Origin: an uncultured Eubacteriales bacterium
Lineage (GTDB): Bacteria; Bacillota; Clostridia; Oscillospirales; CAG-272
NCBI GenBank assembly: GCA_934489945.1
Contig: CAKSSY010000053.1
Location: forward strand, 1-12,867
Direction: 5' to 3'
DNA length: 12,867 bases
The position numbers and the translations under genes were made by a program. The notes beneath the pieces were generated by a model. That model was given only the letters and a program-made list of their open reading frames with translations, did not search any database and was not told the DNA's origin. Every line of letters starts with the position of its first letter. The first letter of the stretch is position 1. Shown piece after piece: positions 6,711 through 12,867 of the stretch.

Positions 6711-7691
6711 TTAATCCGGCGTTTCCGGATATTCATAGTATACATACGATTCTGAGTCGCCGCTTTCCGTGTTTCGATAAGTTTTGGAACAATTGGAAGA
6801 CAAAAAGTCGGTAAGCGGATAAAGATTCAGCCATATCTGGTTCCAACCATCTTTTTGTGATGTGTCGAAGATGATTTCGAGACCGAAATGAAGATGCGGA
6901 ACGTTAATGTTATTGACATTTTTCTTGGCACTGTATCCGGTCATGCCGAGATAGCCGATAACTTCACCGGCGTTCACAATCTTTCCTTCATAAAGATCGG
7001 CATATGGGTGGTCCTTCCGCAAATGGGCGTAATAGTAATATCGGTTTCCGTCAAAGCTGCGGATTCCGATTCGCCAACCACCATATTGATTCCATCCGCA
7101 CGCTTCAACATAACCGCTTTCTACCGCGATGATGGGGGTTCCGATGCTTCCTATAATGTCGTGACCAAGATGTCGTCTTTTATATCCGTAAGAACGTGAA
7201 ACCCCAAAGTCATCATAATGAGAATAGGAAAAACCGGATGCAATTGGCGAAAATACACGAAGTCCGTAATGGGTTTCTCGCACTTCGCTACCGTCTGAGT
7301 TCTTTTTTACTGCGGTATATTCTCCTACCATGCCGCCAAGAATTGTTTTATAGGCTTCTATATAATATCGCAACAGCTTTTGATTTTTTACGATGCTGAA
7401 AGGATCCTGTCCGGTTGATAATTTTTCTGCCATCGTATCCATCTGTTTTTTTTGATATCCCGAAAAATCCCCGCCGTTTGCCGTGGCAACAAGAGCCAAA
7501 AGGGTGATCCAATCTATGTGGAAGGAACTGTCTTTGGTTTTCACATCATAATCAAGTGCCTGTTCAAGGGCGACACGGGTAGGTGTAAAATCTATCCATT
7601 TTATATGGGTTTCGGCGTAAACTGCCGGTTGTAATCCGGAAAACAGTAGGACAGATATAACAAGAAAGCAGACTAAACGATGTTTTTTCAT
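6711..7691 (-). CDS. Secreted M23 family metallopeptidase (LytM-like)
   Basis: A 326-residue exported protein. A signal peptide is followed by AVYA|E, giving likely cleavage after residue 26. An N-terminal helical domain (about 30-125) of unknown fold precedes the LytM/M23 peptidase domain (about 143-275). The zinc ligands and catalytic residues are present: H174 and D178 in RHLGHDIIG, H223 in YYYAHL, and H266/H268 in PHLHFGLE. The typical GKIVNAGEVIGYLGMTGYS stretch is at 236-254. M23 enzymes are zinc endopeptidases that cut peptidoglycan cross-bridges. With a full set of ligands this one should be active. An AGGAG site lies a few bases upstream of the start. No clear promoter of its own is seen in the 91-base gap shared with the divergent TerB operon, and no obvious terminator follows it. 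Confidence 0.9.
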   Translation of the reverse strand: MKKHRLVCFLVISVLLFSGLQPAVYAETHIKWIDFTPTRVALEQALDYDVKTKDSSFHIDWITLLALVATANGGDFSGYQKKQMDTMAEKLSTGQDPFSIVKNQKLLRYYIEAYKTILGGMVGEYTAVKKNSDGSEVRETHYGLRVFSPIASGFSYSHYDDFGVSRSYGYKRRHLGHDIIGSIGTPIIAVESGYVEACGWNQYGGWRIGIRSFDGNRYYYYAHLRKDHPYADLYEGKIVNAGEVIGYLGMTGYSAKKNVNNINVPHLHFGLEIIFDTSQKDGWNQIWLNLYPLTDFLSSNCSKTYRNTESGDSESYVYYEYPETPD

Positions 7692-7710
7692 TTTTTTCTC
7701 CTGTATAAAA

Positions 7711-7735
7711 CGGCAAACAGATTGACAATTTGCCG
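7711..7735. promoter_or_regulatory. Candidate operator: inverted repeat around the -35 box
   Basis: CGGCAAA (7711-7717) and TTTGCCG (7729-7735) form a perfect 7-base inverted repeat with an 11-base spacer that holds the TTGACA -35 box of the rightward operon. Half-sites of this size and centre-to-centre distance (18 bases, nearly two helical turns) suit a dimeric DNA-binding protein, which would block polymerase. No regulator gene is encoded beside it. Confidence 0.45.
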
Positions 7736-7750
7736 ATCAAATGATATAAT
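7722..7750 (+). promoter_or_regulatory. Consensus sigma-A promoter of the TerB/ATPase/helicase operon
   Basis: A perfect TTGACA (7722-7727), a 17-base spacer and a perfect TATAAT (7745-7750) make this the strongest promoter in the window. The start would be near 7757, giving a leader of about 26 bases with an A-rich stretch and AGGAGG at 7770-7775. A consensus promoter in front of a putative defence operon implies high basal expression unless it is repressed. Confidence 0.85.
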
Positions 7751-7782
7751 AAAAAAATAAAACCTAAGTAGGAGGAAACAGG

Positions 7783-9396
7783 ATGAAGCAAGACAGAAAA
7801 GAAAAAATTGATTCTTTTTGGGATATAAGCCGATTGGTTCCTCCGGAAAAAGAAAGCAGAAAGTATTCGCCGTTCAAAACGGAGGCGGAGCTTTTTGAGA
7901 TCCATCTTGAAAGCTCGGCAGAACAAAAAACGGAGGAAAATCAAATTCTGCATTTTACATCCGTTAAGAGAGATTCGGAAAAAAATTCCGACCCGTCTGA
8001 AGTTTATGAAAACCTGTCTTTTCTGATCCGTCGTGTGGAAATCGTCCCGTGGAAAAATTCCTATAACTATTATGAGTTTTTCTGCAGAAATGCTATAGCA
8101 TACCAAGAAATTCACGGAAAAGAATGCCCTCGTGTTTCATTTTTCTCCTATGTCCCTCAATATTCGCAAATGAATCCCCAACAATTGAATTTTTATTTTT
8201 GGTGGCGTGAAAACATCAGGAAACATGTCTATATAGAGACGGAAATAGGTTATATTTATCTCTATCTTTATGAGGTTATCAACCTTGGAGAATTGCTTGA
8301 TGCACAGGAGGCGTTGGAAACGCTGATTGGCATTTGGTCGCATTACAGAAATACCTATCCGCAATTGGACAAGTCGCTCTCTGAATGGATTTGTGATTAT
8401 AGTCTTCTTCATCGGATTCCGCTTTCTTTTCCGGATGAACGGATTAACCGCGATATGATTTCCCATTGTTCTTTGCGCGAAATCTATTATCACTTTGACG
8501 AAACGGATGCACCTAAACTTGCTTCCTTTCTTCTGAATGATTGCAACAAATATGATTATCGCAAAAGTAAATACTATGATGACAAAACCCAAAAATTGTA
8601 TGATACATATATACCAACCTGTTTTGAAAAAATTCTTCCGTTTCTTCGGATGTTTGGAACCGATAAAATGCAACTCAGGCATATTTCGAGAGTTGCATTC
8701 ATGGGTGCCCTTTGCTCTTATCGGGTCAGAAAGCATATAGAGGTTGATTTTGTTCCTTTGGTGGGAGCCGGGGACTTGAAATATCAGATTGCCGACCTTA
8801 TAAAGTATATGGAGAATAAACTACGGTCATATTTGGGAATTCGGTCAAGGCTCGGAGTACGTGAAATACCGGATGAAATCAAAAATGAGATTGACAAATA
8901 TTTTTTGACGCAGTTTACGGGAGAAATACCGGACACAAAGCCGGAGTACGAAAAGCTGTATGAGCCGAACAAAGAAGTCTTTTCTTTGGAAAAGGCTTTG
9001 AATATCGAACGAAATTCATGGAATGTGACAGAAAAATTGATAGAAGCATTTGATGAAGATGTTCCACATGAGACACCCCGCGGCGGTTTTGTGGAGAGTG
9101 TTCTGGAGAAAGCACAAGAGTCCTCCGAATCGACTCCCTCTATTACAGATGATCCTGTTTCTGCATTCTTGAATGAAATTTTCTCCTATCGTTCGTTTTT
9201 TTATGCAGTGCTTTTGGGGGATGACAAAGCACAACGTGAATTTTGTAAAGAAAATCGGCTTTTTGAAGAAAATGTAGTCGACTCAATCAATGAAAAAGCG
9301 GCTGATACATTCGGAGACATTGTTATTGAAGAATCAACAGATGGAGGGTATCGTCTTATCGAAGACTACCGTGAAATGTTTCATATAGGAGGATAG
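7783..9396 (+). CDS. TerB-N/TerB-C domain protein
   Basis: A 537-residue cytoplasmic protein with no signal or membrane segment. After a variable charged N-terminus, a TerB-N domain occupies about 93-300. Its hallmark is YNYYEFFCR (94-102), then VSFFSYVPQYSQMNPQQLNF (118-137), the Trp-Trp-Arg of FYFWWREN (137-144) and the helical YIYLYLYEVINLG (157-169). A TerB-C-like region covers about 395-537, with SWNVTEKLIEAF and the closing LFEENVVDSINEKAADTFGD (493-512). A basic and tyrosine-rich middle links them. The ribosome binding site AGGAGG lies 7 bases before the ATG. TerB-N/C proteins are linked by comparative genomics to tellurium/stress-response and DNA-processing operons. Their biochemical role is unsettled. 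Being first in an operon with an ATPase and a helicase suggests a scaffold or sensor of that complex. Confidence 0.85.
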   Translation: MKQDRKEKIDSFWDISRLVPPEKESRKYSPFKTEAELFEIHLESSAEQKTEENQILHFTSVKRDSEKNSDPSEVYENLSFLIRRVEIVPWKNSYNYYEFFCRNAIAYQEIHGKECPRVSFFSYVPQYSQMNPQQLNFYFWWRENIRKHVYIETEIGYIYLYLYEVINLGELLDAQEALETLIGIWSHYRNTYPQLDKSLSEWICDYSLLHRIPLSFPDERINRDMISHCSLREIYYHFDETDAPKLASFLLNDCNKYDYRKSKYYDDKTQKLYDTYIPTCFEKILPFLRMFGTDKMQLRHISRVAFMGALCSYRVRKHIEVDFVPLVGAGDLKYQIADLIKYMENKLRSYLGIRSRLGVREIPDEIKNEIDKYFLTQFTGEIPDTKPEYEKLYEPNKEVFSLEKALNIERNSWNVTEKLIEAFDEDVPHETPRGGFVESVLEKAQESSESTPSITDDPVSAFLNEIFSYRSFFYAVLLGDDKAQREFCKENRLFEENVVDSINEKAADTFGDIVIEESTDGGYRLIEDYREMFHIGG

Positions 9397-9398
9397 AA

Positions 9399-10745
9399 AT
9401 GCAAAATAACGATAATATTCAAATTCCTCGCCGGATTCTTGCTTCTTTAATCTCGTCTTTGTCTGCCGGAGTGGTTCCGAGAATGGGAGCTCCATATGTT
9501 GCGATAGGGAGAGACAATGAGATATTGGCTCTTCTCAGTGATTTGGAGAAGGTTCGGGATGGCGGTAGCTCAGTTCGTTTTCTGATTGGACGGTATGGTA
9601 GCGGAAAGAGTTTTTTGATGCAACTGGTTCGTGGCTATGCATTGGATAAGGGATTTATCACGGCGGATGCCGATCTTACGCCGGAACGTCGTTTGTACGG
9701 TACAGGCGGAAGTGGTCTTGCCACATACCGTGAATTAATTCGTAATTTGGCATCCAAATCGTCACCGGAGGGTGGGGCACTTCCGAAATTGCTCGCAAAA
9801 TGGATTACTTCCATACAAGCTAAATTATCAGAAGCCGGAATTCCGGTTTCGTCACCGGATTTTTCGGACAGATTGGCAAAAGAAATTTTTTCGGTAATTC
9901 GGGAAATTGAATTTTATGTTGGCGGGTTTGATTTTGCCAGAATCATTTCGGAATATTATAAAGCATATATTGATGGAAATGACGAAAAACAAAGTGCTTG
10001 CTTGCGGTGGTTTCGCGGTGAGTACAGTAACAAAACCGAGGCAAAAGGGATGCTCGGCTTTGCGGTATCTATCGTGATTGATGATGAAAACTGGTATGAT
10101 TTTATCAAGCTATGGGCTGTTCTTGTTCGTAAAATAGGGTATCATGGAATGGTTGTCTTTATCGATGAATGTGTGAATTTGTATAAAATTACAAATCGTA
10201 TCAGCAGGGAAAACAATTATGAAAAAATTCTCTCCATATTTAACGATACCTTGCAAGGACATTCGGAAGGGCTGGCTATCGTATTTGGGGGAACTCCTCA
10301 GTTTCTTGAGGATACACGACGCGGTATCTTCAGTTATGAAGCTCTCCGAAGCCGCCTGTGTGATAGCAAATATGAGATTGATGGTGTGAGAAATTTCAAT
10401 ACGCCCGTTATTCGGTTGGCTTGCCTTGGAGAGAATGAACTGTATGCACTGTTGAAAAGATTGACAGATTTGTTTGCGCAATATTACAATATAACACCGC
10501 GAATTACCGAAGAGGATATGGCGGTGTTTCTAAAGTTGAATACGGCTCGTGTAGGAGCTGAAACGATGATTACGCCACGGGAAACGATTCGGGATTATAT
10601 GACCATTCTGAATGTTCTGATGCAAAATGAATCTGTCTCGTTTGAGACAATTGTGAAGGGAAAGCGGGGAGAAAATGTTCCAGCTCAGAAAACAGAGGAG
10701 CAAAACGTACCGAGAAAAGTTACGACGGAAGATATTGTTTTTTGA
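9399..10745 (+). CDS. BREX-type P-loop ATPase (DUF2791, BrxD-like)
   Basis: A 448-residue ATP-binding protein. It carries Walker A GRYGSGKS (64-71), a Walker B with the acidic pair in MVVFIDECVN (251-260, D256/E257) and a sensor-1-like FGGTPQFLEDTRRG (296-309) followed by FSYEALRSRL (311-320). The block GGTPxFLEDxRRGxFSYEALRSRL is diagnostic for the BREX ATP-binding domain of BrxD/PglY-related proteins. A conserved ITPRETIRDYM (391-401) follows. The last 30 residues are a polar tail. The gene starts 2 bases after the TerB gene with AGGAGG at 9387-9392, so the two are coupled. In type 2 BREX the BrxD ATPase works with an Lhr-like helicase against phage, and the helicase gene here follows directly. 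That it forms a complex with its two neighbours is inferred. Confidence 0.88.
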   Translation: MQNNDNIQIPRRILASLISSLSAGVVPRMGAPYVAIGRDNEILALLSDLEKVRDGGSSVRFLIGRYGSGKSFLMQLVRGYALDKGFITADADLTPERRLYGTGGSGLATYRELIRNLASKSSPEGGALPKLLAKWITSIQAKLSEAGIPVSSPDFSDRLAKEIFSVIREIEFYVGGFDFARIISEYYKAYIDGNDEKQSACLRWFRGEYSNKTEAKGMLGFAVSIVIDDENWYDFIKLWAVLVRKIGYHGMVVFIDECVNLYKITNRISRENNYEKILSIFNDTLQGHSEGLAIVFGGTPQFLEDTRRGIFSYEALRSRLCDSKYEIDGVRNFNTPVIRLACLGENELYALLKRLTDLFAQYYNITPRITEEDMAVFLKLNTARVGAETMITPRETIRDYMTILNVLMQNESVSFETIVKGKRGENVPAQKTEEQNVPRKVTTEDIVF

Positions 10746-10763
10746 AAGGAAGAGCTATAAAAG

Positions 10764-12867
10764 ATGAATGCCGACGAATTGTTTGAGAGATTTCCGTCAT
10801 ACGTCCGGAACTTCATCTATGAGAGCGGATGGTCGACATTGAGAGAGGTTCAACTTGCCGCCGCAGATTGTCTTTTCAATACTGACAATCATTTGTTGCT
10901 CTGTTCATCAACTGCAAGTGGAAAAACCGAAGCTGCCTTTTTTCCGATTTTGACTATGTTGGAAGAGGAGCCTTCGCGCACAATTGCCGTTTTGTACATT
11001 TCGCCTATTAAGGCTTTAATCAACGATCAGTATGAACGACTTGACAGATTGCTTGAGGAAAGCGGAATCCCGGTTACACATTGGCATGGGGATGTTTCGT
11101 CGTCTCACAAGAAAAAATTGTTGCAGAATCCAAATGGTATTTTGCAAATCACGCCGGAGTCACTGGAATCCATGCTTATCAATCGATCCAATGATATTTA
11201 TCGCTTGTTTGGGGACTTACGCTTTGTGGTAATAGACGAAATTCATACGTTGATTGGTACCGATCGAGGAAGTCAAATACTTTGCCAACTTGCTAGAATT
11301 GGGCATTTAATCGGTCATGAACCACGTAGAATCGCACTTTCTGCTACAATAGGCGATACAGAAATTGTCGGAAGGTGGCTTGCTTCCGGAAGCAGACGAA
11401 ATACGGATATTCCGACGATTAAATCCGAAAAGATTACATGGCGGCTTGGTTTGGAACATTTTTACATCCAAGACCAGAATTTCAATCAGACAAAAACTCA
11501 CAGTAGTTTCGCGAATGATTCAAAGGCGATTTATGATGCCGGTTTTGAATATATGTACGAGTGCGTAAAAGGAGAAAAGGCGTTGGTTTTTTCCAATTCA
11601 CGCGAGGAAACGGAGTATCTGACCGCCACATTCCGACAGATTGCCGCAAAGCGGGGAGATCCCGATATATTTTTGATTCATCACGGTAATTTATCAGCCA
11701 GTCTCAGAGAAGAAGCCGAAGTGAAAATGAAGGAACTTGATTGTCCGACTGTCACTTGTGCCACTGTTACCATGGAATTGGGAATTGATATTGGAAAACT
11801 GAATCGTGTATTGCAATATGATTCTCCCAATACGGTTTCCTCCTTTTTGCAACGCCTTGGACGATCCGGAAGACGTGAAGTCCCACCGGAAATGGTTATG
11901 GTTTTCAGAGAAGAGGAACCTTTGCCGAATGCTCCTTTGCCCCAGCTTATGCCATGGGGGCTTCTTCGTGCTATTGCTATTATTCAGCTTTATATTGAAG
12001 AACGCTTCATTGAGCCGCCGATGATCCGTAAGATGCCGGTGAGCCTTTTGTTTCACCAAACACTCAGTGTCTTATGTGCAAGTGGAGAAATGACTGCGGC
12101 AAAATTGGCAGAAAGTGTTTTGACATTACCGCCCTTTCAAGACGTGGAAAAAGAAGATTATCGTACATTGTTAGTTTCCATGGTTAACAATGAGTATTTG
12201 GAGGTTACCGAAGAGGGAGGATTGATTGTCGGGCTTGAGGGTGAGAAATTATTACGGAGCTTCAAGTTTTATGCGGTTTTTAAAGATAGTGAGGATTTTA
12301 CGGTACGTAATGGTTCCGACGAGATTGGCACCATTACGACACCGCCGCCTCCCGGAGATCGGTTTGCTTTAGCCGGAAGAGTATGGGAAGTGGAGGAAGT
12401 GGACACGTCGAGACGATTGGTATATGTTCACACAGTTGAAGGAAAAATGGAAGTGTCATGGCCAGGTGATTATGGGGAAATTCATACGAAAATTTTAGAA
12501 AGGATGGAGCGGGTTCTTGAAGAAGATATCGTTTACCCGTATTTGCAGGAAAATGCGATTGCCAGATTGAAAACTGCACGCACACTAGCCGGAAATACTA
12601 AAATGCTTTCTCAATCGCTTGTCAGTCTCGGCGGGATTACCAAGTGTTGGTTTCCTTGGCTTGGCACAAGATCGTTCCGTACACTCGTTCGTTATCTGAA
12701 ATGTTACAGTTCTACTCTGGGAATCAGTAACATTTCCTATGACGGTTGTAATTACATTACATTTCGTCTTGATAAAGGAGACGAGGCGTTGTTTATCAAA
12801 AAAATGACAGAGGACATTTCGGTTAACGGTATAAATTGTCAAAATTTAATTTTCTCCGGCGAAACAC
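10764..12867 (+). CDS. Lhr-like DEAD/DEAH-box helicase (BrxHI-like), 3' truncated by the window
   Basis: The frame stays open for 701 codons to the right edge, so the C-terminus is missing. It is a superfamily 2 helicase with all motifs: a Q-motif-like Gln30, STASGKT (49-55), DEIH (158-161), SAT (193-195), ALVFSNSREE (273-282), ATVTMELGIDIG (333-344) and QRLGRSGRR (363-371). After the two RecA domains come a winged-helix-like segment and an Lhr-type extension, with TKCWFPWLGTRSFRTLVRYL near 623-644. This large core resembles Lhr and the BrxHI helicase of type 2 BREX. It starts 18 bases after the ATPase gene. AGGA at 10747-10750 is 13 bases from the ATG, rather far, so translation may be weaker than that of its neighbours. 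It should unwind or remodel DNA or DNA-RNA hybrids using ATP. Confidence 0.9.
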   Translation, partial: MNADELFERFPSYVRNFIYESGWSTLREVQLAAADCLFNTDNHLLLCSSTASGKTEAAFFPILTMLEEEPSRTIAVLYISPIKALINDQYERLDRLLEESGIPVTHWHGDVSSSHKKKLLQNPNGILQITPESLESMLINRSNDIYRLFGDLRFVVIDEIHTLIGTDRGSQILCQLARIGHLIGHEPRRIALSATIGDTEIVGRWLASGSRRNTDIPTIKSEKITWRLGLEHFYIQDQNFNQTKTHSSFANDSKAIYDAGFEYMYECVKGEKALVFSNSREETEYLTATFRQIAAKRGDPDIFLIHHGNLSASLREEAEVKMKELDCPTVTCATVTMELGIDIGKLNRVLQYDSPNTVSSFLQRLGRSGRREVPPEMVMVFREEEPLPNAPLPQLMPWGLLRAIAIIQLYIEERFIEPPMIRKMPVSLLFHQTLSVLCASGEMTAAKLAESVLTLPPFQDVEKEDYRTLLVSMVNNEYLEVTEEGGLIVGLEGEKLLRSFKFYAVFKDSEDFTVRNGSDEIGTITTPPPPGDRFALAGRVWEVEEVDTSRRLVYVHTVEGKMEVSWPGDYGEIHTKILERMERVLEEDIVYPYLQENAIARLKTARTLAGNTKMLSQSLVSLGGITKCWFPWLGTRSFRTLVRYLKCYSSTLGISNISYDGCNYITFRLDKGDEALFIKKMTEDISVNGINCQNLIFSGET

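Noticed and set aside
7692..7760. A promoter for the M23 gene on the minus strand
   Set aside because: The best pair (TTGTCA with TATACA) has a 15-base spacer and its -10 overlaps the ribosome binding site, so the message would lack a leader.
7564..8115. Long minus-strand open frame over the start of the TerB gene
   Set aside because: It overlaps both real genes out of frame, contains the promoter region, has no ribosome binding site and reads as a shadow rich in Phe, Arg and Ile.
1..12867. CRISPR arrays, tRNA or rRNA genes, insertion sequences or transposases
   Set aside because: No regularly spaced repeats, no cloverleaf-like or conserved ribosomal RNA stretches and no transposase or integrase frames were seen on either strand.

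Overview
This window is chromosomal DNA of a low-to-moderate G+C Gram-positive anaerobe, most likely a member of the Clostridia (Eubacteriales/Oscillospiraceae-like). The evidence is strong AGGAGG-type ribosome binding sites, near-consensus sigma-A promoters, a lipoprotein signal, a DUF4358 protein next to an MBOAT/DHHW acylation pair, and an M23 peptidase. The species cannot be named from the sequence. Coding density is high and no gene-free stretch exceeds about 200 bases.

Left part (1-7691). After the last 31 codons of an unidentified plus-strand gene (2-97), everything to 7691 lies on the minus strand. Reading leftward in the direction of transcription: an M23 metallopeptidase (6711-7691); a small four-helix membrane protein (6201-6635), a membrane-anchored SGNH hydrolase (5324-6145) and a secreted DUF4358-like protein (4848-5327), probably one transcription unit ending in a terminator at 4799-4833; an ECF sigma factor (4162-4647) with a single-pass, anti-sigma-like partner (3507-4157), driven by a clear promoter at 4739-4767 and closed by a long hairpin at 3449-3498; and a tightly packed DUF4358 lipoprotein, MBOAT O-acyltransferase, DHHW/AlgJ-like protein operon (176-3355). 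The last operon looks like a cell-surface polymer O-acetylation machine: the MBOAT protein moves the acyl group across the membrane and the SGNH-type partner transfers or handles it outside. The role of DUF4358 is unknown, but in this window it sits next to an SGNH-type protein twice.

Right part (7722-12867). Divergent from the M23 gene, a textbook promoter (TTGACA, 17-base spacer, TATAAT) drives a plus-strand operon of three genes: a TerB-N/TerB-C domain protein (7783-9396), a BREX-type DUF2791 P-loop ATPase related to BrxD (9399-10745), and an Lhr-like superfamily 2 helicase related to BrxHI (10764 to beyond the right edge). The -35 box lies inside a 7+11+7 inverted repeat that could be an operator. 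This operon is the most interesting part of the window. It combines two ATP-driven modules known from type 2 BREX/Pgl phage defence with a Ter-stress scaffold, and no PglZ or PglX is visible here. It is a good candidate for a DNA-processing defence or stress system distinct from classical BREX. The right edge cuts the helicase, so further operon members may exist outside the window.
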